DNA of 64,000 nucleotides from Hydrogenophaga palleronii_A (GCF_031457455.1 NZ_JAVDWU010000001.1:558001-622000); one strand, 5' to 3'; shown: positions 18,339 to 27,535, numbered from the stretch's first letter. The notes: generated by a model not told the origin, from the letters alone. Numbers and translations are program-made.

Positions 18339-20675
18339 ATGATTGCCCAAGAACTTGAAGTCAGCTTGCATATGGCCTTCGTCGAGGCCAGGCAACAGCG
18401 ACACGAATTCATTACAGTCGAGCACCTGCTGCTCGCCCTGCTGGACAATCCCAGTGCGGCGGAAGTGCTCCGGGCCTGTTCGGCCAACATCGACGACCTT
18501 CGAAAGTCGTTGACCAACTTCATCAAGGACAACACCCCCCAGGTGGCCGGTTCGGACGAAGTGGATACCCAGCCCACGCTGGGCTTTCAGCGTGTGATCC
18601 AGCGCGCCATCATGCACGTGCAAAGCACCGGCAATGGCAAGAAGGAAGTCACGGGCGCCAACGTGCTCGTGGCCATCTTTGGCGAAAAGGATTCACACGC
18701 GGTGTACTACCTCCACCAGCAGGGCGTGACCCGCCTGGACGTGGTGAACTTCATCGCCCATGGCATTCGCAAGAGCGACCCGCCAGACACCGGCAAGCCC
18801 GGCGAGAGCGCCGCTGAGAACGAAGAAGCCGCCGAACCCAAGGGCAATGAGAAGGCCTCGCCGCTGGAGCAGTTCACCCAGAACCTGAACCAGCTTGCCA
18901 AGGACGGAAAGATCGACCCGCTGATCGGACGCGAATACGAAGTCGAGCGTGTGATCCAGATCCTGTGCCGCCGTCGCAAAAACAATCCACTGCTGGTGGG
19001 CGAGGCCGGTGTGGGCAAGACCGCGATTGCCGAAGGCCTGGCCTGGCGCATCACACAAGGCGATGTGCCCGAAATCCTGGCCGAATCCAGCGTGTTCTCG
19101 CTCGACATGGGTGCTTTGCTGGCGGGTACCAAGTACCGTGGCGATTTCGAGCAGCGCCTGAAAGGTGTGCTCAAGTCGCTCAAGGACAAGCCCAACGCCA
19201 TCCTGTTCATTGACGAGATCCATACCCTCATCGGTGCAGGCGCTGCTTCGGGCGGTACGCTGGATGCGTCCAACCTGCTCAAGCCGGCGCTCTCCAGCGG
19301 CCAGCTCAAATGCATTGGCGCGACCACGTTCACCGAGTACCGTGGCATCTTCGAAAAAGACGCTGCGCTCAGCCGTCGCTTCCAGAAGGTGGATGTGGTG
19401 GAGCCCACGGTGGAGCAAACCGTCGACATCCTCAAGGGCCTCAAGTCCCGCTTCGAGGAGCACCACAACGTGAAGTACGCCTTGGCCGCGCTGCAGGCCG
19501 CTGCAGAGTTGAGCGCCAAGTACATCAACGACCGCCATCTGCCCGACAAGGCCATTGACGTCATTGACGAAGCCGGTGCCGCCCAGCGAATCCTGCCGGT
19601 GTCCAAGCGGAAGAAGACGATCAGCAAGACCGAGGTCGAGGAGATCGTGGCGAAGATTGCTCGCATTCCGCCCGCCAATGTGTCGAATGACGACCGCGGC
19701 AAGTTGCAAACGCTTGAGCGCGATCTGAAGAGCGTGGTCTTTGGCCAGGACAAAGCGCTGGAAGTGCTGGCGTCTTCGGTGAAGATGGCGCGTTCGGGTC
19801 TGGGCAAGAACGACAAGCCGATCGGCGCCTTCTTGTTCAGCGGTCCCACAGGTGTGGGCAAGACCGAAGCCGCGAAGCAGCTCGCCTACATCATGGGCAT
19901 CGACCTGATCCGCTTTGACATGTCGGAGTACATGGAGCGCCATGCGGTGAGTCGCCTGATCGGTGCGCCTCCGGGCTATGTGGGCTTTGATCAGGGCGGG
20001 TTGCTGACCGAAGCGGTGACCAAGAAGCCGCATTGCGTGCTGTTGCTGGATGAGATCGAAAAGGCGCACCCGGACATCTTCAACGTGCTGCTGCAGGTGA
20101 TGGACCACGGCACCCTGACCGACAACAACGGGCGCAAGGCCGATTTCCGCAACGTGATCGTGATCATGACGACGAACGCCGGTGCGGAGACCATGAACAA
20201 GGCCACCATCGGCTTCACGAATCCCCGTGAAGCAGGCGACGAGATGGCTGACATCAAGCGACTGTTCACACCGGAATTCCGCAACCGGCTGGACGCCATC
20301 GTGGGCTTCAAGGCGCTGGATGAGAACATCATCCTGCGAGTGGTCGACAAGTTCCTGCTTCAGCTCGAGGGCCAGCTCGCCGAGAAGAAGGTGGAAGTTG
20401 CGTTCACCGACACCTTGCGCAAGCACCTGGCCAAGAAGGGTTTCGATCCATTGATGGGTGCCCGTCCGATGCAGCGCCTGATCCAGGACACGATCCGCCG
20501 TGCGCTGGCCGACGAGTTGCTGTTTGGTCGCCTGACCGACGGTGGACGTCTGACAGTGGACTTGGAGACAGTCACCGACGAAGCCGGCAAGGAGACCCAG
20601 GAAGTCAAGCTCGACATCCAGCCTCTGCAGAAGAAGGAAGGCAAGGCAAAGCCGGAGGAAGCAACCGCCGGTTGA
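18339..20675 (+). CDS. clpA: ATP-dependent Clp protease ATP-binding subunit ClpA
   Basis: This 778-residue AAA+ unfoldase feeds ClpP. The start is the ATG at 18339, 7 bases after AAAGGA. It has an N-domain of two repeats (1-140), a linker rich in Glu, Ala and Lys (150-175), a D1 domain with Walker A GEAGVGKT and FIDEIHTLIGAG, and a D2 domain with GPTGVGKTE, LLLDEIEKAHPDIFN and the arginine finger region EFRNRLDAIV. There is no M-domain coiled coil, which separates it from ClpB further along. The C-terminal tail is Lys/Glu-rich. The terminator is directly downstream. Confidence 0.97.
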   Translation: MIAQELEVSLHMAFVEARQQRHEFITVEHLLLALLDNPSAAEVLRACSANIDDLRKSLTNFIKDNTPQVAGSDEVDTQPTLGFQRVIQRAIMHVQSTGNGKKEVTGANVLVAIFGEKDSHAVYYLHQQGVTRLDVVNFIAHGIRKSDPPDTGKPGESAAENEEAAEPKGNEKASPLEQFTQNLNQLAKDGKIDPLIGREYEVERVIQILCRRRKNNPLLVGEAGVGKTAIAEGLAWRITQGDVPEILAESSVFSLDMGALLAGTKYRGDFEQRLKGVLKSLKDKPNAILFIDEIHTLIGAGAASGGTLDASNLLKPALSSGQLKCIGATTFTEYRGIFEKDAALSRRFQKVDVVEPTVEQTVDILKGLKSRFEEHHNVKYALAALQAAAELSAKYINDRHLPDKAIDVIDEAGAAQRILPVSKRKKTISKTEVEEIVAKIARIPPANVSNDDRGKLQTLERDLKSVVFGQDKALEVLASSVKMARSGLGKNDKPIGAFLFSGPTGVGKTEAAKQLAYIMGIDLIRFDMSEYMERHAVSRLIGAPPGYVGFDQGGLLTEAVTKKPHCVLLLDEIEKAHPDIFNVLLQVMDHGTLTDNNGRKADFRNVIVIMTTNAGAETMNKATIGFTNPREAGDEMADIKRLFTPEFRNRLDAIVGFKALDENIILRVVDKFLLQLEGQLAEKKVEVAFTDTLRKHLAKKGFDPLMGARPMQRLIQDTIRRALADELLFGRLTDGGRLTVDLETVTDEAGKETQEVKLDIQPLQKKEGKAKPEEATAG

Positions 20676-20694
20676 CTTTGCCAAGCGCCAAAGA

Positions 20695-20724
20695 AAAAGG
20701 CCCGGTCGAACCGGGCCTTTTTTA
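20695..20724. terminator. bidirectional terminator between clpA and DUF1499 gene
   Basis: The stem AAGGCCCGGT/ACCGGGCCTT with a CGA loop has A-runs on the left and T-runs on the right. It ends clpA and also the converging minus-strand gene. Confidence 0.88.
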
Positions 20725-20744
20725 TGCTCGATTGCCAGTGGTTG

Positions 20745-21242
20745 TCAGGGTGCTGCGAGGTAGGCAGCGCGCAGCGCTTCCATCCGTTGGCGGTTCACAC
20801 CGAAGTCCTCGCGGCCGAGGCGGCTGGCGCTGCGCAATTCAATCACACCACGCGCCGGGTTGGCCCAGAACTCCAGATCGTCCACGAACTTGAGCCAGCG
20901 CGTTTGCGCCTGTGCGTACAGGTAATCGGGCTTCCGTTCGACGACGGTGACGCCGGGCATGGCATTCAACGCGGCTTCGAGTGCCTTGAGCGAATCGGCT
21001 GAGCCACCTGGTTTGAACGGCAGCGCTTCAATGCTGGCGTCGGTGCGCTGGGGGTGTTCAGGATGCATTGCGGCCTGGCTGCTCACGCTGTTGCGGGTGA
21101 GCGACGGGGGCTTGAGCCTGCCGTCTTTCACGCCGAGATCCTGTGGCCGTTGACCGCTGAGCAAGCCGAGCTGGGCGATCGCCAGCATCAGCACGATGAA
21201 GGCCAGAAGCAGGTAGAAGGCGAACTTCGTGAACGTGTTCAC
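20745..21242 (-). CDS. DUF1499 family membrane-anchored protein
   Basis: This 165-residue protein has an N-terminal transmembrane helix or uncleaved signal (about 7-30, FYLLLAFIVLMLAIAQ). A soluble DUF1499 domain follows, with LKALEAALNAMPGVTVVERKPDYLYAQAQT and FWANPARGVIELRSASRLG. Such domains are found in proteins of unknown function in bacteria and plastids. The start overlaps the stop of the HerA-like ATPase gene by 4 bases, so the two are coupled. Function is unknown. Confidence 0.85.
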   Translation of the reverse strand: MNTFTKFAFYLLLAFIVLMLAIAQLGLLSGQRPQDLGVKDGRLKPPSLTRNSVSSQAAMHPEHPQRTDASIEALPFKPGGSADSLKALEAALNAMPGVTVVERKPDYLYAQAQTRWLKFVDDLEFWANPARGVIELRSASRLGREDFGVNRQRMEALRAAYLAAP

Positions 21243-22792
21243 TTTGATCGTTTGCCGCCCAACAGACCACCCAGGACGCCGCGCAGAATCTGTCGACCCA
21301 GTCCACTGGCCACGGTGCGCGCCGCGGTCTTGGCCATCGTCTGGACCAGTCCGTCATACTGCCCGCCGCGCGGGCCGGTGCGGCCGAACAGCGCTTCATT
21401 GACCTTGTCGCCGAGGCCACCTCCGCTGGTCCCCGGTGCCTGCTTCGTCGCGCCAGGAATGCGCGGCGTTTTGGGTGCGGCCTTGTCTTCTTGAGGCGCG
21501 GCTTCGGCGCCGCGCTGGGCCGCATGTTGGGCGAACATCTCGTAGGCGCTTTCGCGGTCCACCACCTTTTCATAGACACCTGCCACGAGGGATTCCTGGC
21601 GCAACTGCAGGCGTTGTGCTTCGGTGATGGGGCCCAGTTGGCTGCCTGGTGGCACCACGTACACGCGTTCGGTTTCGCAGGGGCGCCCCTTGGCGTCGAG
21701 CAGGCTCACCAGGGCCTCGCCCACGGCCAGCTCGGTAATGGCCGCTTCGATGTCCAGCCCGGCCTTGGGGCGCATGGTCTGCGCGGTCGACTTCACCGCT
21801 TTCTGGTCGCGCGGCGTGAAGGCACGCAAGGCATGCTGCACGCGGTTGCCCAACTGGCCGAGCACGCTGTCCGGGATGTCCAGCGGGTTCTGGGTCACGA
21901 AATACACGCCCACGCCTTTGGAGCGCACCAGTCTCACCACCAGCTCGATGCGCTCGATCAGTACCTTGGGTGCCTCGTTGAACAGCAGGTGGGCCTCATC
22001 AAAGAAGAAGACCAGCTTGGGTTTGTCGGGGTCGCCGATCTCGGGCAGGGTCTCGAACAGTTCGGACAGCATCCACAGCAGGAAGGTGGCGTACAGGCGC
22101 GGCGCATTCATGAGCTTGTCGGCCGCCAGGATGTTGATCACGCCCTTGCCATCCACGGTCTGCATGAAATCGCTGATGTCGAGCATGGGCTCGCCGAAGA
22201 ACCGGTCGCCGCCTTGCTGCTCCACCTGCATCAACCCACGCTGGATGGCCCCGATGCTGGCCGCGCTGATGTTGCCGTACTCGGTGGTGAACTGCTTGGC
22301 GTTGTCGCCGATGTGCTGCAGCATGGCGCGCAGGTCTTTCATGTCCAGGAGGAGCAGACCGTTGTCGTCCGCGATCTTGAACACCAGGTTGAGCACGCCA
22401 GACTGCGTGTCATTGAGATTGAGCATGCGGGCCAGCAGCAGTGGCCCCATGTCGCTGATGGTGGCGCGCACGGGGTGACCCAGTTCGCCGAACACGTCCC
22501 ACAGCGTAGTGGGGCAGGCCTGGGAAGGGGGCAGGGCGATGCCGCGGTCCTGCAGCACTTTGCTGATCTTCTCGCCAAAACTGCCCCTTTGGCTGATGCC
22601 GGAAAGGTCGCCCTTGACGTCTGCCATGAAGACCGGGACACCAATGTTGGAAAACTGTTCGGCCAGGGTTTGCAGCGTGACGGTCTTGCCGGTGCCGGTG
22701 GCGCCGGTGATCAGGCCGTGTCGGTTGGCCAGCCCGGGCAGCAATTGGCAGGTGGTGTGGGCGTTCTGGGCGATCAGCATCGGTTCGGCCAT
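21239..22792 (-). CDS. HerA-like/DUF853 ATPase (YjgR family)
   Basis: This 517-residue P-loop ATPase has Walker A GATGTGKT (30-37), FMADVKGDLSG after strand 2, Walker B LVFFFDEAHLLF (about 262-273) and the sensor region VYFVTQNPLDIPDSVL. These mark the DUF853 branch of the HerA/FtsK superfamily. HerA proteins pump or translocate DNA, but YjgR-type proteins have no defined role. The C-terminal part has an Ala/Pro/Gly-rich low-complexity segment and ends GRQILRGVLGGLLGGKR. It lacks the NurA partner gene that HerA proper has in archaea. Confidence 0.88.
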   Translation of the reverse strand: MAEPMLIAQNAHTTCQLLPGLANRHGLITGATGTGKTVTLQTLAEQFSNIGVPVFMADVKGDLSGISQRGSFGEKISKVLQDRGIALPPSQACPTTLWDVFGELGHPVRATISDMGPLLLARMLNLNDTQSGVLNLVFKIADDNGLLLLDMKDLRAMLQHIGDNAKQFTTEYGNISAASIGAIQRGLMQVEQQGGDRFFGEPMLDISDFMQTVDGKGVINILAADKLMNAPRLYATFLLWMLSELFETLPEIGDPDKPKLVFFFDEAHLLFNEAPKVLIERIELVVRLVRSKGVGVYFVTQNPLDIPDSVLGQLGNRVQHALRAFTPRDQKAVKSTAQTMRPKAGLDIEAAITELAVGEALVSLLDAKGRPCETERVYVVPPGSQLGPITEAQRLQLRQESLVAGVYEKVVDRESAYEMFAQHAAQRGAEAAPQEDKAAPKTPRIPGATKQAPGTSGGGLGDKVNEALFGRTGPRGGQYDGLVQTMAKTAARTVASGLGRQILRGVLGGLLGGKRSK

Positions 22793-22894
22793 GGCGGAAT
22801 CTTCCTATCTGGGCGTTGTTCGGGGCAGGACGGGTGAAATCGTAAAATTGCGGTCTTATTAGATCAAAGCCAGCACGGGCAGAAGGACAATTTC

Positions 22895-23614
22895 GTGGCC
22901 GGACACAGCAAATGGGCAAATATTCAGCACCGCAAGGGTCGTCAGGACGAGAAGCGGGGCAAGATCTGGACGCGTGTCATCCGTGAGATCACCGTGGCCG
23001 CGCGCCAGGGTGGCGGTGACCCGGCCATGAATCCGCGGCTGCGTCTGGCGATCGACAAGGCGAAGGCCGCCAACATGCCGGCTGACCGCATCAAGTACAA
23101 CGTGGACAAGGCGTCTGGCAACCTGGAAGGCCAGGCGCTGGAAGAGATCCGGTACGAAGGCTATGGCATTGGCGGCGCGGCCGTGATCGTGGACACCATG
23201 ACCGACAACCGCGTGCGCACGGTGGCCGAGGTGCGACATGCCTTCAGCAAGCACGGCGGCAACCTGGGCACCGACGGCTCGGTGTCGTTCCAGTTCAAGC
23301 ACTGCGGCCAGCTGGTTTTTGCGCCGGGTACCTCTGAAGACAAGGTGATGGAGGTTGCCCTGGAGGCGGGAGCCGAGGATGTGATCAGCGATGACGATGG
23401 CGCCATCGAGGTACTGACCGCACCGACCGAATTCGAGACAGTCAAGCTCGCCCTGGAGGCTGCTGGACTGAATCCAGACGTGGCTGAGGTCACCATGCGT
23501 CCGGAGAACACCGTCGCGCTGGAGGGTGACGATGCCGTGCGCATGCAGAAACTGCTGGATGTGCTTGAAGACCTGGACGATGTGCAGGAAGTCTTTCACA
23601 ACGCTGAGTTGTGA
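22895..23614 (+). CDS. yebC: YebC/PmpR family regulatory protein
   Basis: This 239-residue YebC family protein (TACO1-like) acts in bacteria as a transcription regulator or, by recent work on the family, as a factor helping ribosomes through difficult stretches. It begins MAGHSKWANIQHRKGRQD from a GTG at 22895 with AAGGAC upstream. The three-domain layout is intact: N-terminal helices, then YEGYGIGGAAVIVDTMTDNR, with HAFSKHGGNLGTDGSV. Unlike many gammaproteobacterial loci there is no ruvC nearby. Confidence 0.95.
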   Translation: MAGHSKWANIQHRKGRQDEKRGKIWTRVIREITVAARQGGGDPAMNPRLRLAIDKAKAANMPADRIKYNVDKASGNLEGQALEEIRYEGYGIGGAAVIVDTMTDNRVRTVAEVRHAFSKHGGNLGTDGSVSFQFKHCGQLVFAPGTSEDKVMEVALEAGAEDVISDDDGAIEVLTAPTEFETVKLALEAAGLNPDVAEVTMRPENTVALEGDDAVRMQKLLDVLEDLDDVQEVFHNAEL

Positions 23615-23617
23615 CCC

Positions 23618-23712
23618 ACCCCTGCGCCGCGCTTCGCGCGTCACCCCCTCAAGGGGGCAACGCGATGCGGCCCGGCAAAGCCGGTTCCGCCGCGTTCTGG
23701 GCTGGGACATCG
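23618..23712. repeat. GC-rich intergenic palindromic repeat, copy 2
   Basis: Nested inverted repeats (CGCGCTTCGCGCG, CCCCCTCAAGGGGG) are followed by CCCGGCAAAGCCGG. The last motif recurs almost unchanged near 28890 and, degenerated, near 45330. It fills the gap between yebC and purD. Confidence 0.65.
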
Positions 23713-23759
23713 TGCTTCGGCAAACTGCCTGAGTCAGGCTTGGATTTTTGGAGAATGGT

Positions 23760-25034
23760 TTGAAAGTATTGGTGATTGGTGGCGGTGGCCGCGAGCATGC
23801 CCTGGCCTGGAAACTCAAGCACGACGAAGGCGTGAGTCAGGTGTTTGTAGCACCCGGCAACGCCGGCACGGCACGTGACCCTGATCTGACCAACCTCGAT
23901 ATTTCTGACAGGGTGGCGCTGCGGGAATGGGCGCAAGCCGAAGGCGTGGCGCTGACCGTGGTGGGACCCGAAGCGCCCCTGGCTGCTGGCGTGGTGGACG
24001 AGTTCCGTGCGCACGGCCTGGCGATCTTTGGCCCCACAAAGGCCGCTGCCCAACTGGAAAGTTCCAAGGCCTTCTCCAAGGCGTTCATGCAGCGCCATGG
24101 CATTCCGACTGCAAAGTACCAGGCTTTCACCGATCCAGCATTGGCCCACGCCTACGTGGATGCCGAAGGTGCGCCCATTGTCGTCAAGGCCGATGGGCTG
24201 GCGGCCGGCAAGGGGGTGGTGGTGGCCATGACGGTGGCCGAGGCGCACGAGGCCATTGACTTCATGCTGCTGGACAACAAGCTGGGCGTCGCACATAACG
24301 CAGGCGGTGCGCGCGTGGTCATCGAAGAATTTCTCGAAGGCGAAGAAGCCAGCTTCATCGTGATGTGCGACGGAGAGCACGCGCTGGCCATGGCCACCAG
24401 CCAGGACCACAAACGGTTGCTGGACGCTGATCAGGGCCCCAACACCGGCGGCATGGGTGCGTACTCGCCGGCCCCGGTGGTCACGCCAGTGGTGCACGAG
24501 CGGGCCATGAACGAAGTCATTCTTCCGACCCTGCGCGGCATGGCATCTGACGGCATTCCCTACACCGGTTTCCTCTATGCGGGTCTGATGATCGCAGCCG
24601 ATGGCAGCGTGAAGACGCTGGAATTCAACTGCCGCATGGGGGACCCGGAGACGCAGCCCATCATGATGCGACTGAAGAGCGACCTGTCACCGGTCCTGTT
24701 GGCAGCGACCCGCGGCGAGCTGGATCGGGTGGCGTTGGAATGGGATTCGCGCGTCGCGCTCGGCGTGGTGCTGGCAGCGGCTGGCTATCCTTTGAACCCG
24801 CGCAAGGGAGACACGATCATCGGACTCCCCGGTGATGCGGCTGAAACCATGGTCTTTCATGCTGGTACGAGTGCGAGCGGTGAAGCTGTGTCGGTCTCGG
24901 GTGGTCGGGTGCTGTGCGTCACCGCGCTGGGTGAGTCCGTGGCCGAAGCGCAACGCAAGGCGTATGGTGTGGTGGACGGTATCCACTTTGATGGCATGCA
25001 GTGCCGCCGCGACATTGGCTTCAGGGCACTTTGA
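23760..25034 (+). CDS. purD: phosphoribosylamine-glycine ligase (GAR synthetase)
   Basis: This 424-residue ATP-grasp enzyme catalyses the second step of purine synthesis. I place the start at the TTG at 23760, giving MKVLVIGGGGREHALAWKL, the family N-terminus, behind GGAGAATGGT; an upstream TTG at 23748 adds four unlikely residues. GPEAPLAAGVVD, KADGLAAGKGVVVA and LEFNCRMGDPETQPIMMRL are diagnostic. It lies 158 bases upstream of hemF. No purH is adjacent. Confidence 0.95.
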   Translation: MKVLVIGGGGREHALAWKLKHDEGVSQVFVAPGNAGTARDPDLTNLDISDRVALREWAQAEGVALTVVGPEAPLAAGVVDEFRAHGLAIFGPTKAAAQLESSKAFSKAFMQRHGIPTAKYQAFTDPALAHAYVDAEGAPIVVKADGLAAGKGVVVAMTVAEAHEAIDFMLLDNKLGVAHNAGGARVVIEEFLEGEEASFIVMCDGEHALAMATSQDHKRLLDADQGPNTGGMGAYSPAPVVTPVVHERAMNEVILPTLRGMASDGIPYTGFLYAGLMIAADGSVKTLEFNCRMGDPETQPIMMRLKSDLSPVLLAATRGELDRVALEWDSRVALGVVLAAAGYPLNPRKGDTIIGLPGDAAETMVFHAGTSASGEAVSVSGGRVLCVTALGESVAEAQRKAYGVVDGIHFDGMQCRRDIGFRAL

Positions 25035-25191
25035 AAACCCGTGATGCCGTCACCCTGGCCGTACACAGGTTTGAGTGGTTCTTGGCGTTTTTGCGGCATT
25101 GCGAGCGGACTGTGTGCGGCCATGCAGGCGCGCTGCATCATTTGTTATCCCGTATGTGTATGTATAAGACCCAGGAGACGGCTTCGTCATC

Positions 25192-26106
25192 ATGAGCAAA
25201 CAGACCCAAAACGTGAGGGACTATCTGACGGACCTCCAGGAACGCATCACTTCCACGGTGGCTCTGGTGGATGGGGGGCGGTTTCTGGTGGATCGCTGGA
25301 AAAAGCAGCCCGGTGACGCCCTGCAAGGCAATGGCAACACCCAGATTCTTGAGGGGGGTCAGGTGTTCGAGCGCGCCGGGTGCGGGTTCTCTCATGTGAG
25401 CGGACCCCGTCTGCCGCCATCTGCCACCCAGCATCGGCCAGAGCTGTCAGGCGCGCCTTTCGAGGCCATGGGGGTTTCGCTGGTTTTTCACCCTCGAAAT
25501 CCATACGTGCCCACGGTCCACATGAACGTTCGGATGATTTCTGCGACACCGGAGGGCGGTGAGCCGGTGTGCTGGTTCGGTGGTGGCATGGACCTCACGC
25601 CCTATTACGGGTTTGAAGAAGACGCCATTCACTTTCACGCCACGTGCAAGAACGCGTTGGACCCGTTCGGCGTCGACAAATACCCTCGCTTCAAGGCCTG
25701 GTGCGACGAGTATTTCTACCTCAAGCACCGCGACGAACAGCGCGGCATCGGTGGTGTGTTCTTCGATGATTTTTCAGAACTGGGGTTTGATGGCAGCTTG
25801 GCCATGATGACCTCGGTTGGCGATGCCTTTCTGGATGCCTATCTGCCCATCGTGGACCGGCGCAAGAATGAGCCCTACGGCGAGCGTGAACGCAGTTTCC
25901 AGCTCTACCGTCGGGGGCGGTACGTTGAATTCAACCTGGTCTGGGACCGCGGCACCCATTTTGGTTTGCAGTCAGGCGGGAGAAGCGAATCCATTCTTTT
26001 GTCGATGCCGCCACTGGTGAGCTGGGCCTACAACCGGGTGACCAAAAAAGGCACACCCGAAGACCGCTTGTACAAGTCATTTCTCGTGCGCCGGGAGTGG
26101 GTCTGA
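25192..26106 (+). CDS. hemF: coproporphyrinogen III oxidase, oxygen-dependent
   Basis: This 304-residue cytoplasmic enzyme decarboxylates coproporphyrinogen III to protoporphyrinogen IX with molecular oxygen in heme synthesis. Family blocks are FHPRNPYVPTVHMNVR, CWFGGGMDLTPYYGFEEDAIHFH, RGIGGVFFDDF and the C-terminal GRSESILLSMPPLVSW. The stop overlaps the start of nadD (TGATG), so the two genes are translationally coupled. An AGGAG lies about 14 bases before the ATG, a long spacing. Confidence 0.96.
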   Translation: MSKQTQNVRDYLTDLQERITSTVALVDGGRFLVDRWKKQPGDALQGNGNTQILEGGQVFERAGCGFSHVSGPRLPPSATQHRPELSGAPFEAMGVSLVFHPRNPYVPTVHMNVRMISATPEGGEPVCWFGGGMDLTPYYGFEEDAIHFHATCKNALDPFGVDKYPRFKAWCDEYFYLKHRDEQRGIGGVFFDDFSELGFDGSLAMMTSVGDAFLDAYLPIVDRRKNEPYGERERSFQLYRRGRYVEFNLVWDRGTHFGLQSGGRSESILLSMPPLVSWAYNRVTKKGTPEDRLYKSFLVRREWV

Positions 26107-26750
26107 TGCCTGCCCCTCCAACAGTCAAGCGTGTCGGCATGTTTGGCGGCGCTTTCGACCCGCCGCATTGGGCACACTGCGAACTGGCCAAAACCGCGCT
26201 GGACCAGTTGGCGCTCGACGTGCTGCACATCCTGCCGACGGGACACGCCTGGCACAAGACCCGGGTACTGTCCTCGCCGGAACACCGCATGGCCATGTGC
26301 CGGCTGGCGTTTTCAGACCTGGAGCGCGTCCGTCTGGACGATCGCGAAATACACCGGCAAGGTCCCAGCTACACAGCCGACACCCTGCATGAACTGCGTG
26401 GCGAATACCCGGGTGCGGAGTTGTTTCTGGTGCTGGGCGCTGACCAACTGCTGGCGTTCAGGAGCTGGGTTCGTTGGCAGGAGGTGCTCGATCTCGCCAC
26501 GCTGGCTGTTGCCAACCGAGCCACCAACATCGGGGCCGATGCACGGCTTGATCAAGCATCCGAGACCGATCTTTCCAGCGTCGACCTGCCGTTCAAGCGG
26601 CTGAGCATGCCCTTGAAAAACATCAGCGCTTCGGCGGTCAGGGCACGGGTCAGCCAGCCCAAGAGCAGGGAGGCCGCCCTGGAGGTTCTGGTGCCAGAAG
26701 CCGTCGCAAGCTATATTTCACAACATTCCCTTTACCAGACCCCTACATGA
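26106..26750 (+). CDS. nadD: nicotinate-nucleotide adenylyltransferase
   Basis: This 214-residue enzyme joins nicotinate mononucleotide and ATP to make nicotinate adenine dinucleotide for NAD synthesis. The nucleotidyltransferase motif is GGAFDPPHWAH, where the usual HxGH reads HWAH. The second signature, ISxTxIR, appears as ISASAVR near the C-terminus. It starts at 26106 in overlap with hemF and overlaps rsfS by 4 bases. The position before rsfS-rlmH supports the call. Confidence 0.95.
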   Translation: MPAPPTVKRVGMFGGAFDPPHWAHCELAKTALDQLALDVLHILPTGHAWHKTRVLSSPEHRMAMCRLAFSDLERVRLDDREIHRQGPSYTADTLHELRGEYPGAELFLVLGADQLLAFRSWVRWQEVLDLATLAVANRATNIGADARLDQASETDLSSVDLPFKRLSMPLKNISASAVRARVSQPKSREAALEVLVPEAVASYISQHSLYQTPT

Positions 26751-27535
26751 CCAGCGAAACCACAGCCAAAAAAGACCTGCAACGACTCCAGCGAGCCATC
26801 ATCGACGGACTGGAGGATGTCAAGGGTCAGGACATCGCGGTCTTCAACACCGAACACCTCTCCCCCTTGTTTGAACGTGTCATTGTGGCCAGTGGCACGT
26901 CCAACCGCCAGACCAAGGCGCTCGCTGCCAGTGTGCGCGACGCGGTTCGCGATGCCGGGTTCGACAAGCCGCGCATTGAAGGTGAAGAAAATGGTGAGTG
27001 GATCATCGTGGACTGCGGCGCAGCCGTGGCCCATGTGATGCAGCCGGTGATCCGGGCGTACTACCGCCTGGAAGAAATCTGGGGCGAAAAACCTGTTCGC
27101 ATGAAACACGGCGCCGCCAAACCGGCAGAGGCCGAAGAGAAACCTGCAAAGCCCAGCCGCAAAAAAGCCGCAGCCCCTGCGAAAGCCGTGCCGGCGAAGA
27201 CCGTGGCACGCAAGGCCGCACAATCGGCAGCCAAAGCTGCGGCCGCTCCTGCCAAAGCAGGCAAGGGCGCAGCCAAGTCTGCAACGGGCACGACGAAACG
27301 ACCCGCTTCGGGTAAAGCCGCAACGTCCACATCCAAAGCCCCTGCCAAGTCCGCAGGAACGAGCGCTGCAGCCAAGACCGTTCGCACCACCAAGACGGGC
27401 ACCACGGGTGCGGCCAAGCCCGCCATGCAGAAGATGGTGGTCAAGCCGCGCGCAGCCACCAAGCCAGCCGCCAAGGGTGCGGGCAAACCAGCAGCCAAGA
27501 CCGCGTCCCGCGTGCCCGCCAAGAAAAAGGCATGA
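26747..27535 (+). CDS. rsfS: ribosomal silencing factor RsfS with long Lys/Ala-rich C-terminal tail
   Basis: RsfS binds ribosomal protein L14 and blocks subunit joining in starved cells. The first 115 or so residues are a normal RsfS domain, with DVKGQDIAVFNTEHL, FERVIVASGTSNRQTKALA and WIIVDCGAAVAHVM. The remaining roughly 140 residues are a low-complexity tail made almost only of Ala, Lys, Pro, Thr, Ser and Gly. It has repeated AAKxxAAxAKA and PAK units and resembles histone H1-like or AlgP tails. Typical RsfS is 105-120 residues. The tail stays in frame with normal codon use and overlaps rlmH by 4 bases, so it is not a sequencing artefact. Confidence 0.92.
   Translation: MTSETTAKKDLQRLQRAIIDGLEDVKGQDIAVFNTEHLSPLFERVIVASGTSNRQTKALAASVRDAVRDAGFDKPRIEGEENGEWIIVDCGAAVAHVMQPVIRAYYRLEEIWGEKPVRMKHGAAKPAEAEEKPAKPSRKKAAAPAKAVPAKTVARKAAQSAAKAAAAPAKAGKGAAKSATGTTKRPASGKAATSTSKAPAKSAGTSAAAKTVRTTKTGTTGAAKPAMQKMVVKPRAATKPAAKGAGKPAAKTASRVPAKKKA

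Noticed and set aside
18693..20684. 663-codon frame antisense to clpA
   Set aside because: No family resemblance, low-complexity composition, no ribosome-binding site; a GC-driven shadow.
21491..22837. 448-codon plus-strand frame opposite the HerA-like ATPase
   Set aside because: His/Gln-rich shadow composition; the minus-strand ATPase has clear Walker motifs.
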